DNA of 64,000 nt from Tetragonia tetragonoides (lineage: Eukaryota; Streptophyta; Magnoliopsida; Caryophyllales; Aizoaceae): positions 11,692,501-11,756,500 of the forward strand of contig CM076151.1 in assembly GCA_038025085.1 (NCBI GenBank), in the 5' to 3' direction. Both the position numbers and the translations under genes were made by a program. Positions 11,477-22,266 of the stretch are shown in pieces. The number at the start of each line of letters is the position of its first letter. Within the stretch, counting starts at the first letter, position 1. The notes under the pieces are model-generated. The model was given only the letters and a program-made list of their open reading frames with translations, did not search any database and was not told the origin of the DNA.

Positions 11477-12167
11477 GAATTTTGGCTTGGAAAGCCTGTT
11501 CTAGAGGCTCATCTTCAAATCTACGCATTCTCTCTTCATGTGCATGGAGTGAACTCATTAGTTCAGTTAAGGTTAGCGTAGATAAATCTTTAGACTCCTC
11601 TATTGCAGCCACAACATGATCAAATTTTGCCGGAAGGCTTCTTAATATTTTTTGTATGATTTTTAGACCTTGAATGGTGTCTCCATAGCTACGAATTTGA
11701 TTAGTGATATTAGAGACACGGGTAATGAATACTTGAATTGTTTCTCTTTCCGACATTAATAATGTATCAAAATCCTTCCAAAGAGATTGAAGTTTAATGA
11801 CAATTACCTTATCGGAGCCCTTAAACTCTTTTTGTAGATTACTACAAGCCTCCTTGGCCGTTGTTGCAGCCATAATTCTTGGGAAGATTGTTTCTGCAAC
11901 TCCCCGATGGATGACCGATAGTGCAGCAGAGTCCCGCCTTCGATCTTCTTCATATTGTTTTCTTTTATTTTCATCCCAAGATGCTAATTCGGTAACATCT
12001 TTTGGTGCTTGGTACCCATTTTGTACCAAATCCCAGAGGCCTTGTGCCATTAGCAAGGTCCTCATTTGAATACTCCAATAATCATATTTCTCCCCGGTGA
12101 ATATTGGTACCCAATTATTTTGAGCATATGTAAATGTAGTGTTTGAGGTTGATGGTGATGATGCCAT
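11469..12167 (-). pseudogene. Copia gag (frame-shifted at its end)
   Basis: A 232-codon open frame starts at ATG 12167 with typical Copia gag features: WVPIFTGEKYDYWSIQMRTLL near the N-terminus and a helical region ending in HAHEERM. It terminates at 11469. The downstream frame, which carries the zinc knuckles, is offset by one base. The likely lesion is one extra A in the run near 11477. Capsid function is predicted from family membership. Confidence 0.88.
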
Positions 12168-12240
12168 AAGATTTTTGTGGTAGTGTAAGGGAGAATTTGG
12201 TATGGGGTAAATTTGTTTGTGGAGGTCTTGAGTTTAGTAG

Positions 12241-12252
12241 GCTCTGATACCA
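12241..12252 (-). other. Copia primer binding site
   Basis: On the element strand it reads TGGTATCAGAGC, the usual sequence complementary to the 3' end of initiator tRNA-Met. It is one base from the 5' LTR edge at 12254. Confidence 0.9.
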
Positions 12253-12253
12253 C

Positions 12254-12570
12254 TGTTAGGTTTTTGATGTAGGATATTAGGCTAGGTAATTGTATGTTGG
12301 AGGAAAAGAGATGAATGCTAAGAGAGATGTGGAAAGATGATTGTATTGCTTGATACTCAAAATGCTTTACATCACCCCTATTTATAGTGGTGTAGGGTGG
12401 TAGACAATTCTCTAGATCTTTCTATGTCAAAAGTCTTCTTCATAATTATCCTAGACTATTATTCTAGATATTTCTAGGTAGACATTATTCTAAATGTGTC
12501 TAGGTAGGAATTAATCTAGATCTTTCTAGGCATTAAGTTTAGATATTGATTTTTCTAGATTATTCTAACA
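12254..12570 (-). repeat. Copia 5' LTR
   Basis: 317 bp, partner of 7772-8088. The element promoter should lie here: on the minus strand there is a TATA-like AT-rich stretch within CACTATAAATAGGG near 12380-12395. Confidence 0.93.
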
Positions 12571-12575
12571 TTTAG

Positions 12576-12939
12576 AGTGTTCATGTTATATTTAGTCGAG
12601 TTGACGCTGTAGTGATGAGTAAAGCTACATTACCTTACCAAAAAACTGTATATGCATGTGGCTAACCATCAATTGTTGTTGCAGCCTTTTAGCGCAAAGA
12701 TGTTGTAAAAGCTACGGAGGTGGCAAAGTGAAGCTCCAATCGACTTTTATGAGTATATGACTTGGTTGTCTCAAATATAATTTTTTGGACATGGATTGTG
12801 ATATCTTGTATGTAGTTTATGTATTACATTACACTAATAATATTAGAATGTTTTTTTGAACTTCTATTATGGAGCATAAACGTTAAAATCAAAGTTGTGC
12901 ATTCAGCTTTTTTTCTTTTTTTTTTTAATAAATAAAACA
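12576..12939 (+). other. CACTA interior right of Copia; probable captured 3' exon
   Basis: An acceptor-like TTGTTGTTGCAG precedes 12685. The following short frame ends in TAA after FSAKML and is followed by 3' UTR-like sequence. It is collinear with 44545-44915 with a handful of differences. No domain is recognised. Confidence 0.4.
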
Positions 12940-13274
12940 TTTATAGCAACGACAATTTTGTGTTGCTATATACAATTAGCAATGCAATGGAAATGTTTAT
13001 TGCAACGACTTTTGTCGTTGCAATAAAAAACGTATATGTTCAGGGTCGTTGCAATATATGTCAATCTTGTTGATGAGTGAAGTTAAGTATTGCAACGTCG
13101 TTGCACAAAATGCATTTATTGCAACGACCGAAGTCGTTACGTTATTCCTTTGTAACGCCATGACACGCAACGACTATACAACGACAAAAGTCGTTGCGAA
13201 AAATATTTTTTACAACGACTTTTAATTTTTCGCAACGATTTTCGTCGTTGCTAAAACCCGGTTTTCTTGTAGTG
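12940..13274. repeat. CACTA 3' subterminal repeats and terminal inverted repeat
   Basis: Dense GCAACGAC / GTCGTTGC words like those at the left end, finishing in TTTTCTTGTAGTG. The partner (44916-45253) ends TAGCG instead of TAGTG and has a 10-bp insertion near 45017 that completes one inverted pair. Confidence 0.85.
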
Positions 13275-14345
13275 ATTGAAGGTGTTGTCTTCCTCTAACT
13301 AGGTATGGTAAGAAAAGAAACTAATTTGTATAATGCAGCACAAATGTTTCTCTAATTATTTTTGTTACCTGTTCTTTTTAATCAAGTAACTTTTTTTTGT
13401 TTTGATAATTACTTTTTTTTTTATTCATGTCATTTATAGAGAGTGTCTGTGGAGCTTTTGCTGAGCCGTACATGGATGAGCTGATTGTTGCTGTAGACCC
13501 ATAATAGAAGGCAGTGTACTCGTAACTCATTATATACTCATGTAGTAACAATAATACTCCAATCAGAGTACTTTTAATAATGTGTATAACAAGTAACAAC
13601 TCAGTCATTAATTCAAGTGTGTTCTTCCATTGATGATTTTAATTATGTGTTTGATAAAACATATTTTCAGCACATTGACTGCATACGAATCAACTGAGAG
13701 CTGAAGTTTAGTCAACCAAATCGGTATTGTCGTACATAATTCGAATAAAACATTCCCAAAAATTGAAAACACCAGCCTTTGAATACAATGGAAACCCTAA
13801 ATTGCATAATAATTAAATCAACCCAAAGGGGAGATTAACAATTGAAAACCGCAAATGCCAAGTAATATGTCAAAAATAAACCTAATCAGACAAAATCGTA
13901 TTATAAAAAGGGTTCAAAATATAGACGAGAGTCAAAAAAAATACATACCTTGAAGGAAAATTGGGGGAATTGGACAATTGGTAATTGGTAAGAGAGTAGA
14001 ACACTTGCCCAGTTGCCGCGCTTCTATTTACGCTCCCTGGCTTCTTTGGCGCTGTAATTTATTTCTGAATTTGATCATTCCCGTCAGTCCTTTTTAATCT
14101 TCCATTAAATCTTCAGAGCTAAATGTGAATAGAGAGAGAAAGAAAGAGAGAGAGAGAGAGAGAGAGGGGCAACGGGAAGTTGAAGCCATGGCGGTTAGTC
14201 TGGGTTTTGCACGTTTCCTGCTTGTTGATGTTTTAAAGCTTCTTTACTTGTCAAGAAATGGGCTTGTTACTTGCTCCATTTGAATATTTCGACCCATAGA
14301 ACCCATCAAACACGTTACTCTCGTATGCTGGGCTGATTACAATAT
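13275..14345. repeat. RLP 3'-flank-like spacer
   Basis: No gene is seen. The start continues the 3' flank seen uninterrupted after RLP-D (59328 onward). The middle is a diverged relative of 2950-3400. The first ~750 bp look identical to 45254-46005. A (GA)n tract of about 37 bp lies near 14131-14167 and is shorter in the partner. Confidence 0.6.
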
Positions 14346-14473
14346 CTTGTGTAGACTTAGTTCACGGTGGACCAAAGATCAAATCTTTTTTAAAAATACC
14401 TCCCATGTTCCTAAAAGATTTGGACTATATCTTGATTCACTCTTTGGTCCACGGTGAACTAAGTCCACACAAG
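14346..14473. mobile_element. MITE, GTGGACTTAGTTCAC-ended family (short form)
   Basis: A 128-bp element with ends CTTGTGTAGACTTAGTTCAC and the complement at right, including GGTGGACCAAAGA just inside. The interior is only about 60 bp and lacks the repeat found in the longer members. The partner is at 46316-46443. Confidence 0.75.
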
Positions 14474-17400
14474 ACGAGTTAGGTCTCACATAAGACTTGC
14501 TCTACAATTGTCTTGACCCGAACTCGTTTTCAATCCGAAAAAATAAACTAAAAACTGGGTTTGACCAAAAAGTCAACCCGTTATCGACTCATCTCAGACC
14601 CGAAGTGACCCGACGAATAACTTATTAGGTTGACCCGTTTGACAGATCTACAATTATACATGCGCAAGGTCATAGACAATATGTATGATTAATTACTGCA
14701 TAAGCTTACGTCAATTATTTATACATGTGCAAGCTCATGGGCTTCTTGAAACATACTCCGATCCCTTTGTTCCTTGTTGATTGACATCTTTTATTTTTTT
14801 AATTCACAAATACATGATTCATAATTCACAAATATCAATGAAAACAATCAAACTGAAACAGGGTGAGTAACCTATTTAAACAGTGAGTTCTCGCGAATAA
14901 TTAAAGTGTGATATTATTTAGTCCGATTTCACTTTATTTTTGTTTCAACATATGATTGCAATCACATAATAATACTATCAAATCAGATAAATTAATTCAA
15001 CTGAGAGGAAGAAAAAAAAAACGCCCTTATAAGTTTTGATTATGGTCATGTATCTCAACATGTATATCTTATCTTTTTATTTTTACTTTGCAAAAGTCTT
15101 ATAAAATATTACTAATAATAAGTTTCATCACACGTTATTTAAGGGTAAGTCAAAGCATACCTTACGTCGTCCATATATACCCAACATATACAGTAACTAG
15201 GAGTGGTACAATAATACATATGGATTGACATGAACGACATTCAATTATCCCTTGATTAAAAAGTCAGCTACAACTCTAAATCATCAATTGTCATCTCTAG
15301 GTTCATCCATTGGACTCGGACAAACGACCTCCCTTTATTAAGTTAATTACTATGATAATTTTAAGTGACCATCTACAAAGTTGTCATAGAATTTGACTTA
15401 AGCTAATGCCAAAAGATGAGCCAATATAGTGTTAAATTCTATCTCCAATATAGTAATGTAGACAGAAGATCAACAGAGAAACATGACAAATCTATAGATT
15501 TATGTAATTAAAAATAAATAAATGGGTTTGTTGAGCTTGGATTTCTGTGCGTCTAAATGCATGGCATTATGCTATTGAAATTCATGATCAACATTTTCGA
15601 GTAACTTATGATGTGGTTGTCTACCAAGAGTTCCCCCATTGTTGGCTATCTATCTATTGTATAAATATAAGTGGATGTTGTACATTGTTAGATGGACAAG
15701 TAAGCACTTTCACGTAGACATTGGCACTCTATCTATGTGACATATCAGCATTATACAGTCAAGTATAGCACTAATCATTAATCATTATTGTCTCACATAG
15801 ATTTATGGTACTCAGAAGAATTATGGTGCACAAACGATGTTTAGTATCTCTTTCCATTAATGCATTCACTTCTTTTCGAATTTCTCCTTAAAGTGCATTG
15901 TATTTAACTATCTTAAATTAAGCTTAAATTAAATGGGTAACTATCTTAAATCAAGTGGCTAGATTTTGCTTATGAATAAAAACTCTCCCTCCCCACGTGA
16001 TCTTCAAAAAAAAAATTAAGTTTAAACTAAATGGGTAACATTGACAGTGCAAATTGCAATGCATACCTAACTTAGTTTTAGATTCTTTGTACTAAGGTTT
16101 GAATCCTTATGTTATAACTTTTGCAAGGTTTAGATCCTTATTAGTTTTAGATTATATATACTAAAAAGTTCTAGGAATGTGGAGTAGTATTTTCAGATTG
16201 GTTTGAGAACAGGAAAATATTATCAAAAGTTTTTATCTTTATTGCGAAGTTCGAATTTGTTTAAAAATAAAGTAGAATTGCATATACAACCCAGGTTTAT
16301 ATGGCTATTAAATATTGATGAGATATGTTTGTATGTTCTGTCTTTGGCGCTAACTGCAATGAGTGCTTTATATATAGAAGATGTCCTTTGTACACCAAGT
16401 GACATAGGGAATAATTCTCTTTGAGGTTTATAGCAGTGAATATATTGAATTCTTATAAACACATTAACCGTGCATTGTACAGAAATGTAGCTATAATTGG
16501 ATGTGCACAATTGCTTGATGGACACGCGCGTGCACGTCCGGATAAGCAATACACACCACATAACTTAACACGTCATCCCAATATAAAATGCACGAATCTA
16601 CAAAAATGCATGAATCCACTTTATTGTTTGTTATCCAAAGGTAAAGTGCATGTTTTAACAATAATAGAGCTCTATTCAAGTCAAATTAAAGTGTACATCA
16701 TTTCTATTTCAATTATTCTTGCATTATTTGTTCTATAGAAATATATATAATAAAAATGATAAGTGTATTAGCTTCTAATACGGGGTATACATGGCTATTA
16801 ACTAAATAAACATAGTTTCAATTAATTCATTTGATACTTTGAGGTTTTTTTTTACTGGATATTGGAATAAAATGCAGCAAAAAGTAGTATTATGTAGTGG
16901 TGGTCTTTTGGACTGTATATTGGGGCATTGGATACTTAGGTAAATTGCTACAAAACTATTAAACAAGTTTAGTTATACAAACCATGTTTATATCATGATT
17001 AACATTATTGAATGAGATATTGTATATTTTGGTATTTTGCCTTACATATTGATGCAATGTTGTAGGTTTGTACCATATTAAGGCATGGGAGAGGTTCATA
17101 TAAGAGGATTTTTGTATCAAGATATGACATATGCGAAAAATCTCTTGAAAATTTATACCAATAGAAGTTTTTTATTTAATATTAACAAACAAACCGTGCA
17201 TCACATGGGAATGTAACTAATGCTCCTATATTTGTGGATATATTACTAGTCTTATTTTGTCTTATGGAAACTTTCTATGCTAATTTATTAATTTTTCTAT
17301 CGTCTTAAATGTTTTTTGATTAGTGGGTTATAATCAATTAAAAGTTATCTTAATATTTCGGTGTCTATATATCGAATGAACAATAATATTAATTATAAAT

Positions 17401-18173
17401 ATTTATCATAAATTATGCATTGCACGAGCTTTTAAACTCCTATCTCGGAGAATAAGCAGACACTTTCTTCATGTAAAGATAAAAGTGTTCCTATTCCTAG
17501 TGTCGTACTAATGTTATTTTTTGAGGATGCTAAAATTGAGAATTCCAACGGGTTTGAATGTTGAGAATAATTTATTTTACGCAATTTTCATGTCATTTAT
17601 GATGATGCCGTAGAAACAGATGGATCAATTTGGCGTGCAGATTAGTCGTCAACAGGTTTATGAGTACACTTTGAAACTCCCATGTACTTCCAAAATCTTC
17701 CACTTCGTTGTCAATTAAGTGGATGGATGCTTTTCCTGCCAAAGCAAAAATGGTGTGGATATTTCAATAATTGCCAGTACTGTATATTACATGGAGTCTG
17801 GATCGATGGATTGCCCATTAATGTGGAGCGGTATGTAATAACTAGAGAGAACTATGAAAGAAGTGCGTGTATGTAACGTGACAAGGTTTGTGTTTGTAAA
17901 TAATTGAATATGACATTATTAAGCTTGCAATTTTAGTCATATCAATTTATCCAACAATAAGTTGTAACTAAGGATGAAAGGTTGACCTCCTTTCAGAAAA
18001 GAAAAAAAAAAAAAAGATGAAAGGTTGACCTTAGTTTGTTTTTTTTGAAGAAGTAATTGAAGATCAAGATAACCATATACTAGTGAATGTGTTCTTTTCA
18101 TTTGAATTGAATATAATTAAATTGAACTGAAATTAATGGAATGAGTAGTAATTTTTGAGAAAATGTGCTCATA
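14474..18173. other. Gene-free spacer
   Basis: No gene is seen; the short ORFs here (for example 16203-16424 and 17682-17876) match nothing that I know and lack coding character. Scattered pieces look like eroded mobile DNA, for example CCGTGCATCACATGGGA near 17184, a Helitron-end-like word. The block is collinear with 46444-50024 except for two large indels (about 275 bp only here near 15617-15893; about 115 bp only in the partner near 48370-48485). Confidence 0.6.
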
Positions 18174-18413
18174 CTCTTCCGTCCCAAGTTTATTTTTACA
18201 TTAGATTTTTTAAGGTCAAAGTTCGTGAACTTTGACCACTTATTTGTGATAAATGACAATTTTTTACAATGTGAAAATAGTATTGCTAAATTCATTTTAA
18301 ATAGTATTTTCAAAATATCATCTTACTAAAAGTTTTATTTTTATGAAATGATAAATATCCATGGTCAAAGTAATGAAAAGTACAATGTAAAGATAAACTT
18401 GGGACGGAAAAAG
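18174..18413. mobile_element. Stowaway-type MITE
   Basis: Ends CTCTTCCGTCCC and GGGACGGAAAAAG with TA on both sides (18172-18173, 18414-18415). The length of 240 bp, the TA target and the CTCC-TCCGTCCC consensus fit Tc1/mariner-derived Stowaway MITEs. The interior has GGTCAAAG words in both orientations. The partner is at 50025-50278. Confidence 0.9.
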
Positions 18414-18490
18414 TATATATTAGTGAACATAACTTAAACGAAAATTAATGCAATTGAATTTAATAGATTAACTACAATGGTCTGCTTTTT

Positions 18491-18574
18491 TGCTAACCAT
18501 AACTCAAAATCCTAAAGCTACAACCCTAATTTTGCTAACCATAACTCAAAATCCTAAAGCTACAACCCTAATTT
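18491..18574. repeat. 42-bp tandem duplication
   Basis: Two successive copies of a 42-bp unit beginning TGCTAACCATAACTC. The partner block has a single copy at 50357, so the duplication or its loss is later than the segmental duplication. Confidence 0.85.
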
Positions 18575-18968
18575 TGCTAACCATTTTGAGCAGCAAAAAT
18601 TCCAACATAGGTGCCATTTTTAGCACTTGGCATTGGCACATATCATAGCTTGGAACTATAGTAAGAGGTAAAATATTAGTACCAAGTAGTGCTGATCTAC
18701 TTACAATTTCTACAGTGCTTATAAAGGATTTTTTGCTAAAAACACCCCTAAAGAACTTAAGTGAGTGGAAAGACACCCCAGTAAATTTTTGTTTTGAAGG
18801 AACACCCTAATACAGCGAAAATGCCCTTTCAGAACTCCCCAAGCTAATCTTCATTGTGGTTTCCATTCACTTTTTGTTGGGTTTGTCCACAATACCCTCA
18901 CGCTTATCTCACATGGATTTAATTTCACACCCACCCATAACCCTCCCAATTTTCCATCATCTACCCCC

Positions 18969-20065
18969 TCACTTATGTTCTAACTTTCCCTCCATTAAGA
19001 ATTGCCTAGCTCTTTGAGACCAATAAGTTCTATTAAAATTGATAAGTTTCGCTTTCTTGCGCAATAAATTGTTCTGAGCAGTAATCAAACCATCATGAGC
19101 AGGAGATGTTAAAAGTTTACTTTGAACACTTATAATTTGGCCTTCAACTTCTTTTAGTTGTCTAGTAACATTTTCGAACTTGAGTTTAGCCCAATTCTTA
19201 GAGAGCTTTTTCAAGTTCTTCAATTTTTGAATAAACTAAAACATTTGTGAGCCTTCATGTCTAGAGTTTCAAGCTTTCCGAACTAAAGACTCATAATCTT
19301 TGTGGCTTGCCCAAGCAAGCTCAAACTTAAAGGGAGGGGGGTGAACGAAATTTGATTAGATAAATTCAGAATAATAGGACAATGATCCGAAGTGCTAAAG
19401 TAGTCATGATGAGAGGTATGCATTAGGGGATAAAGAGACAAACATGATGAGGAGACTAGAACCCTGTCCAATCTTTCAAGGACATTGTTTTGTCCTGACT
19501 TCTTTTTCCTCCAAGTATAGGTACCACCAACAAAAGGAATGTCCATCACATTAGCATTGAACTTAAAAGAAGTAAGTCTTTCAAATCGAGCCAGCTGAGG
19601 TAAAGAACCCCCAAGTTTGTCTGAGCTAGAACTTATTTCATTCAAGTCACCCATAACTACAAAAGACATAGATAAAGAGTTACAGTAAAAAAGGAGATCA
19701 TTGCAAAATTGTTGCTTATGAGATGATTGTGCAGAAGCATAGCAAAAAATAACCACTAAAGGTGGAGAATCAATATGATCTTTAACAAGAAAGGAAATGA
19801 AACGCACTTCTTTATATAATAAAACAACTTCAATATACTGGTGTTGCCACAATATCCAGATTCCGCCAGAAAAACCAACACATAGAATAAATTCAAACTG
19901 GGAGAATCCAAATTGATGCACAAGAGCAAGAGACGGTTCATACTGCACTTTGGTTTCAGCTAGAGCAACCAAGTGAACTTGATGAATCTTATAAAATAAT
20001 TTAACTTTTTCTCCACTATCTGTTTTCCCCACCCCCCTAATATTCCAATAGGCAAATTTATTCAT
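18969..20065 (-). pseudogene. L1-type LINE ORF2 fragment: endonuclease and linker
   Basis: From ATG 20065 a 260-codon frame encodes an apurinic-type (APE) endonuclease of plant L1 elements. N8 lies in YWNIRG, E37 in ALAETKV, D140/N142 in VVMGDLNE and D227/H228 in STSDHCP, and the GGTYTWR and RLDRVLVS motifs are present. A one-base slip in a C run near 19337 shifts the frame. The post-endonuclease linker then continues (FKFELAWASHKDYESLV ... NLKKLSKNWAKLKF) to about 18969 with internal stops. Reverse transcriptase is absent, so the 3' part of the element is missing; this is unlike the usual 5' truncation of LINEs. The frameshift is shared with copy 2 (50793-51889), so it predates the duplication. 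A TGA in the KAWNSR stretch is specific to copy 1; copy 2 keeps TGG. Confidence 0.85.
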
Positions 20066-21505
20066 TAAACATACAATTAGAATGTACCAAGATGCTTATT
20101 AAAAGGACTGGACAACATTTCTTATCTCTCTTCCGAGAGTTATAGACTCTATCCCCACTTATACTACCAAAGGACCTCATCTTGGTGGCCTTATAAAACC
20201 AAATATTTAGGTAGTACCAACAGGCTTGAAGAAGGCTTAGATAATTTCTTAGTTGAGAATAATCAATTTGCTGTACAACTAAAATTGTGGGATCAAACAG
20301 AAATTTAGTCACCGCTAGTGCAACAAGGTGAACTTGATGGAACTTCCAAAAAAATTCACTACTTCACCGAACTTTTTCTTCTCGCCCCTCATAACCCAAA
20401 CAATAATATTATTTATAGTTAAACTTGAATTCTACTTATTAGCACCAGATGACTTAATGCAAGCTGGACGAGCATACTCCTTAATACACAGGCTAAAACA
20501 AAAATAATTAAGAGCAACACCAATTGACTTTAGATATAGGCTAAGAGTTCGTTCTAGTAATTCAAAGATGGCAAATCAACAAATATATCTTAATCTGCAG
20601 TAAATAACCAATATGAAGGTAAGCTTGCAACCAAAACAAGAAATGGGAGTAGGGCTATCAATAACAGTATGAACTGTTATATTGGTTAGATCATGAACCA
20701 ATTGAAGACTGGGCATTGTAAGAGCAGAACACAACATGAACTACAATGACTGAACAAAAAGATATGAGCTAAAAGAAAGGATATGGATATTCTTACCAAC
20801 CCTCAAAAGAGGGGTGTGGATCTTAACAATGAAATGGGGCTGACGTTGAGCTCCAAATCTAGGATTCGAATTGCTTGGTCGACCCCTATTGAACACTACA
20901 AGTCGAATCGAAAAAATGACCCAACCTCCGCAAACACAACCTGAAAGTAGCCATCTTCTCATGAAAGAGAAAATCACCGCAAATCAAGCTCGACAAACCA
21001 AATAAAAATCACCAGACAAGATAAACACTCTCTTGCACCAGGAAGCAGAAAAGAGAAATCCAAATTGAGTGGGGTAAGGTAATAGATCTTGAAGAAGGGG
21101 ATAAATCACGAGTAAAGGATTACCCCAAATTGAATTAGGGCTTTTCTGAATAAGGACAACCTCTTGCTGAATTTGGGTGAACAGACCACAAAAATGAAGT
21201 CTTCCCCAACAAATTATGAAGGATTGGGTCAGCAAACAACAATGGATCTTGACCAAGAAATTAGGGTCTGATACAGAACCGTTAATTTCCGCAGCGAAAC
21301 TTAAGAAAATTGAGAAAACATACTTAACTGGGAGCTCGAGATTTTTGATACAGCAATATGTGATGGCAAGGTACTGATTTTTGCTGCGGGTAGCTGAAAT
21401 TTCATAGAGGTTTTGTTTCTGTGAGATCAGTTTATCGGGTGGCTTGGCTTTCTCCTTTCTCTCTTTCTCTCTCCTCATTTTCTTGGTATGTTTATTATTC
21501 TGCAA
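20066..21505 (-). other. L1-associated upstream region
   Basis: Sequence lying 5' of the endonuclease in the same orientation, present three times (also 51890-53300 and, without the endonuclease, 31540-32700). Its minus-strand frames (173 codons at 20984-21505, more in the other copies) have no domain that I recognise and no gag-like zinc knuckle. Near 20320-20420 the translation MRGEKKKF...HQVHLVALA is a degenerate second copy of the endonuclease N-terminus. It may be an L1 5' UTR plus the remnant of another L1. Confidence 0.5.
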
Positions 21506-21558
21506 GCTTCTTACTTAAGACTTATTAAAAGTATTTCAAATTCTCTTTCAACAAAAAA

Positions 21559-22266
21559 GGAAAATTTGATAAAAATAATCCCAAGTTTGAACGATCAAAC
21601 AAAAATAATCCCAAGTTGAAATGTCTACAAAAATAATCCGAAGTTGTCATTTTTGTCACAAAAATAGACCTAGTTTAACTCCGTTATGAATAACGCTAAT
21701 TATTGGACCTGCTTGCCGTTAATTATCATAGTATTAATGTTTATTAATTCTTAATAATAAGAAAAATAATAAAAAAATGAATAAAAATTCCACCACTCAG
21801 ATCAAATTTTCCTCTCTCCTTCTTCTTCCATTCTCACGCAGCAGCCCACCACCCACCTCCCTCGCAGCCACCAGCCCACCACCACCAAGATCGATCACCC
21901 TCTCCCATGTCCCTCCTCACCATCTCAGCAAACAGCCACAACTCCACCACCACCAGTTCCACCTCCAGCTCCTTCACCACTCTCCACCATCGTCCCCCCC
22001 CCACTCCCTCCCCTCTCCCAAACGCCATCCACCACAACCACCACTACCCCTACAACACCATGACCCGAATCCACGAGAACATCTCATCACATCTCAAATG
22101 AGGATTTAGTTTAATTAGAGTTAATTAAGTAATAGATTAGACCGTTTAAGTTAACGGTCCATTTTTATGACAAAAATGACAACTTGGGATTATTTTTGTA
22201 CACTTTTCAACTTGGGATTATTTTTGTCTGATCGCTCAAACTTGGGATTATTTTGTCGAATTTTCC
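21559..22266. mobile_element. Long-TIR element, Mutator-like (copy 1)
   Basis: A 708-bp element whose first ~110 bp recur inverted at the other end (left GGAAAATTTGATAAAAATAA, right complement GGAAAATTCGACAAAATAA). Each end contains three spaced copies of AAAATAATCCCAAGTT. It is flanked by A runs on both sides, which could be a roughly 9-bp target duplication. Long TIRs and that duplication size would fit a Mutator-like element. The interior is a CCACC-rich stretch that opens Pro/His/Ser-rich frames on both strands, with no transposase. Copies are at 32767-33474 and 53379-54087. Confidence 0.75.

Larger units (their letters stand above)
7772..12570 (-). mobile_element. Ty1/copia LTR retrotransposon, nearly intact, 4799 bp
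   Basis: Two 317-bp LTRs (7772-8088 and 12254-12570) start TGTTA and end TAACA. They flank a minus-strand gag-pol. Target duplication TTTAG is present on both sides (7767-7771, 12571-12575). The duplicate CACTA copy has the unoccupied site near 44541-44550. The domain order, protease - integrase - reverse transcriptase - RNase H, is that of Copia. The LTRs differ at 8 positions that I count (about 2.5%). Coding lesions are few: one frameshift in gag and one in-frame TAG in the reverse transcriptase. Confidence 0.97.
4690..13274. mobile_element. CACTA DNA transposon copy 1, carrying HMGB exons, with Copia nested inside
   Basis: The left end reads CACTACAAGAAAA and the right end is its exact inverted complement TTTTCTTGTAGTG. 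Both are flanked by the 3-bp direct repeat ATT (4687-4689, 13275-13277), as expected for CACTA (En/Spm-type) elements. Subterminal regions are packed with GCAACGAC and GTCGTTGC words in both orientations. After RLP-D the sequence around 59321-59340 reads straight through the insertion point, giving a natural empty site. Without the nested Copia the element is about 3.8 kb. I see no transposase, so it is non-autonomous. Its interior holds intron-containing gene fragments (HMGB exons at 7061-7513), making it a gene-capturing Pack-type element. Confidence 0.9.

Noticed and set aside
16203..16738. Several short frames on both strands (also 47911-48491)
   Set aside because: No similarity, overlapping on both strands, and disrupted differently in the two duplicates.
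21777..22109. Pro/His/Ser-rich frames inside the long-TIR elements (also 32985-33254, 53595-53867)
   Set aside because: Low-complexity CCACC sequence, frames differ between copies because of small indels, and the complementary strand is open as well.
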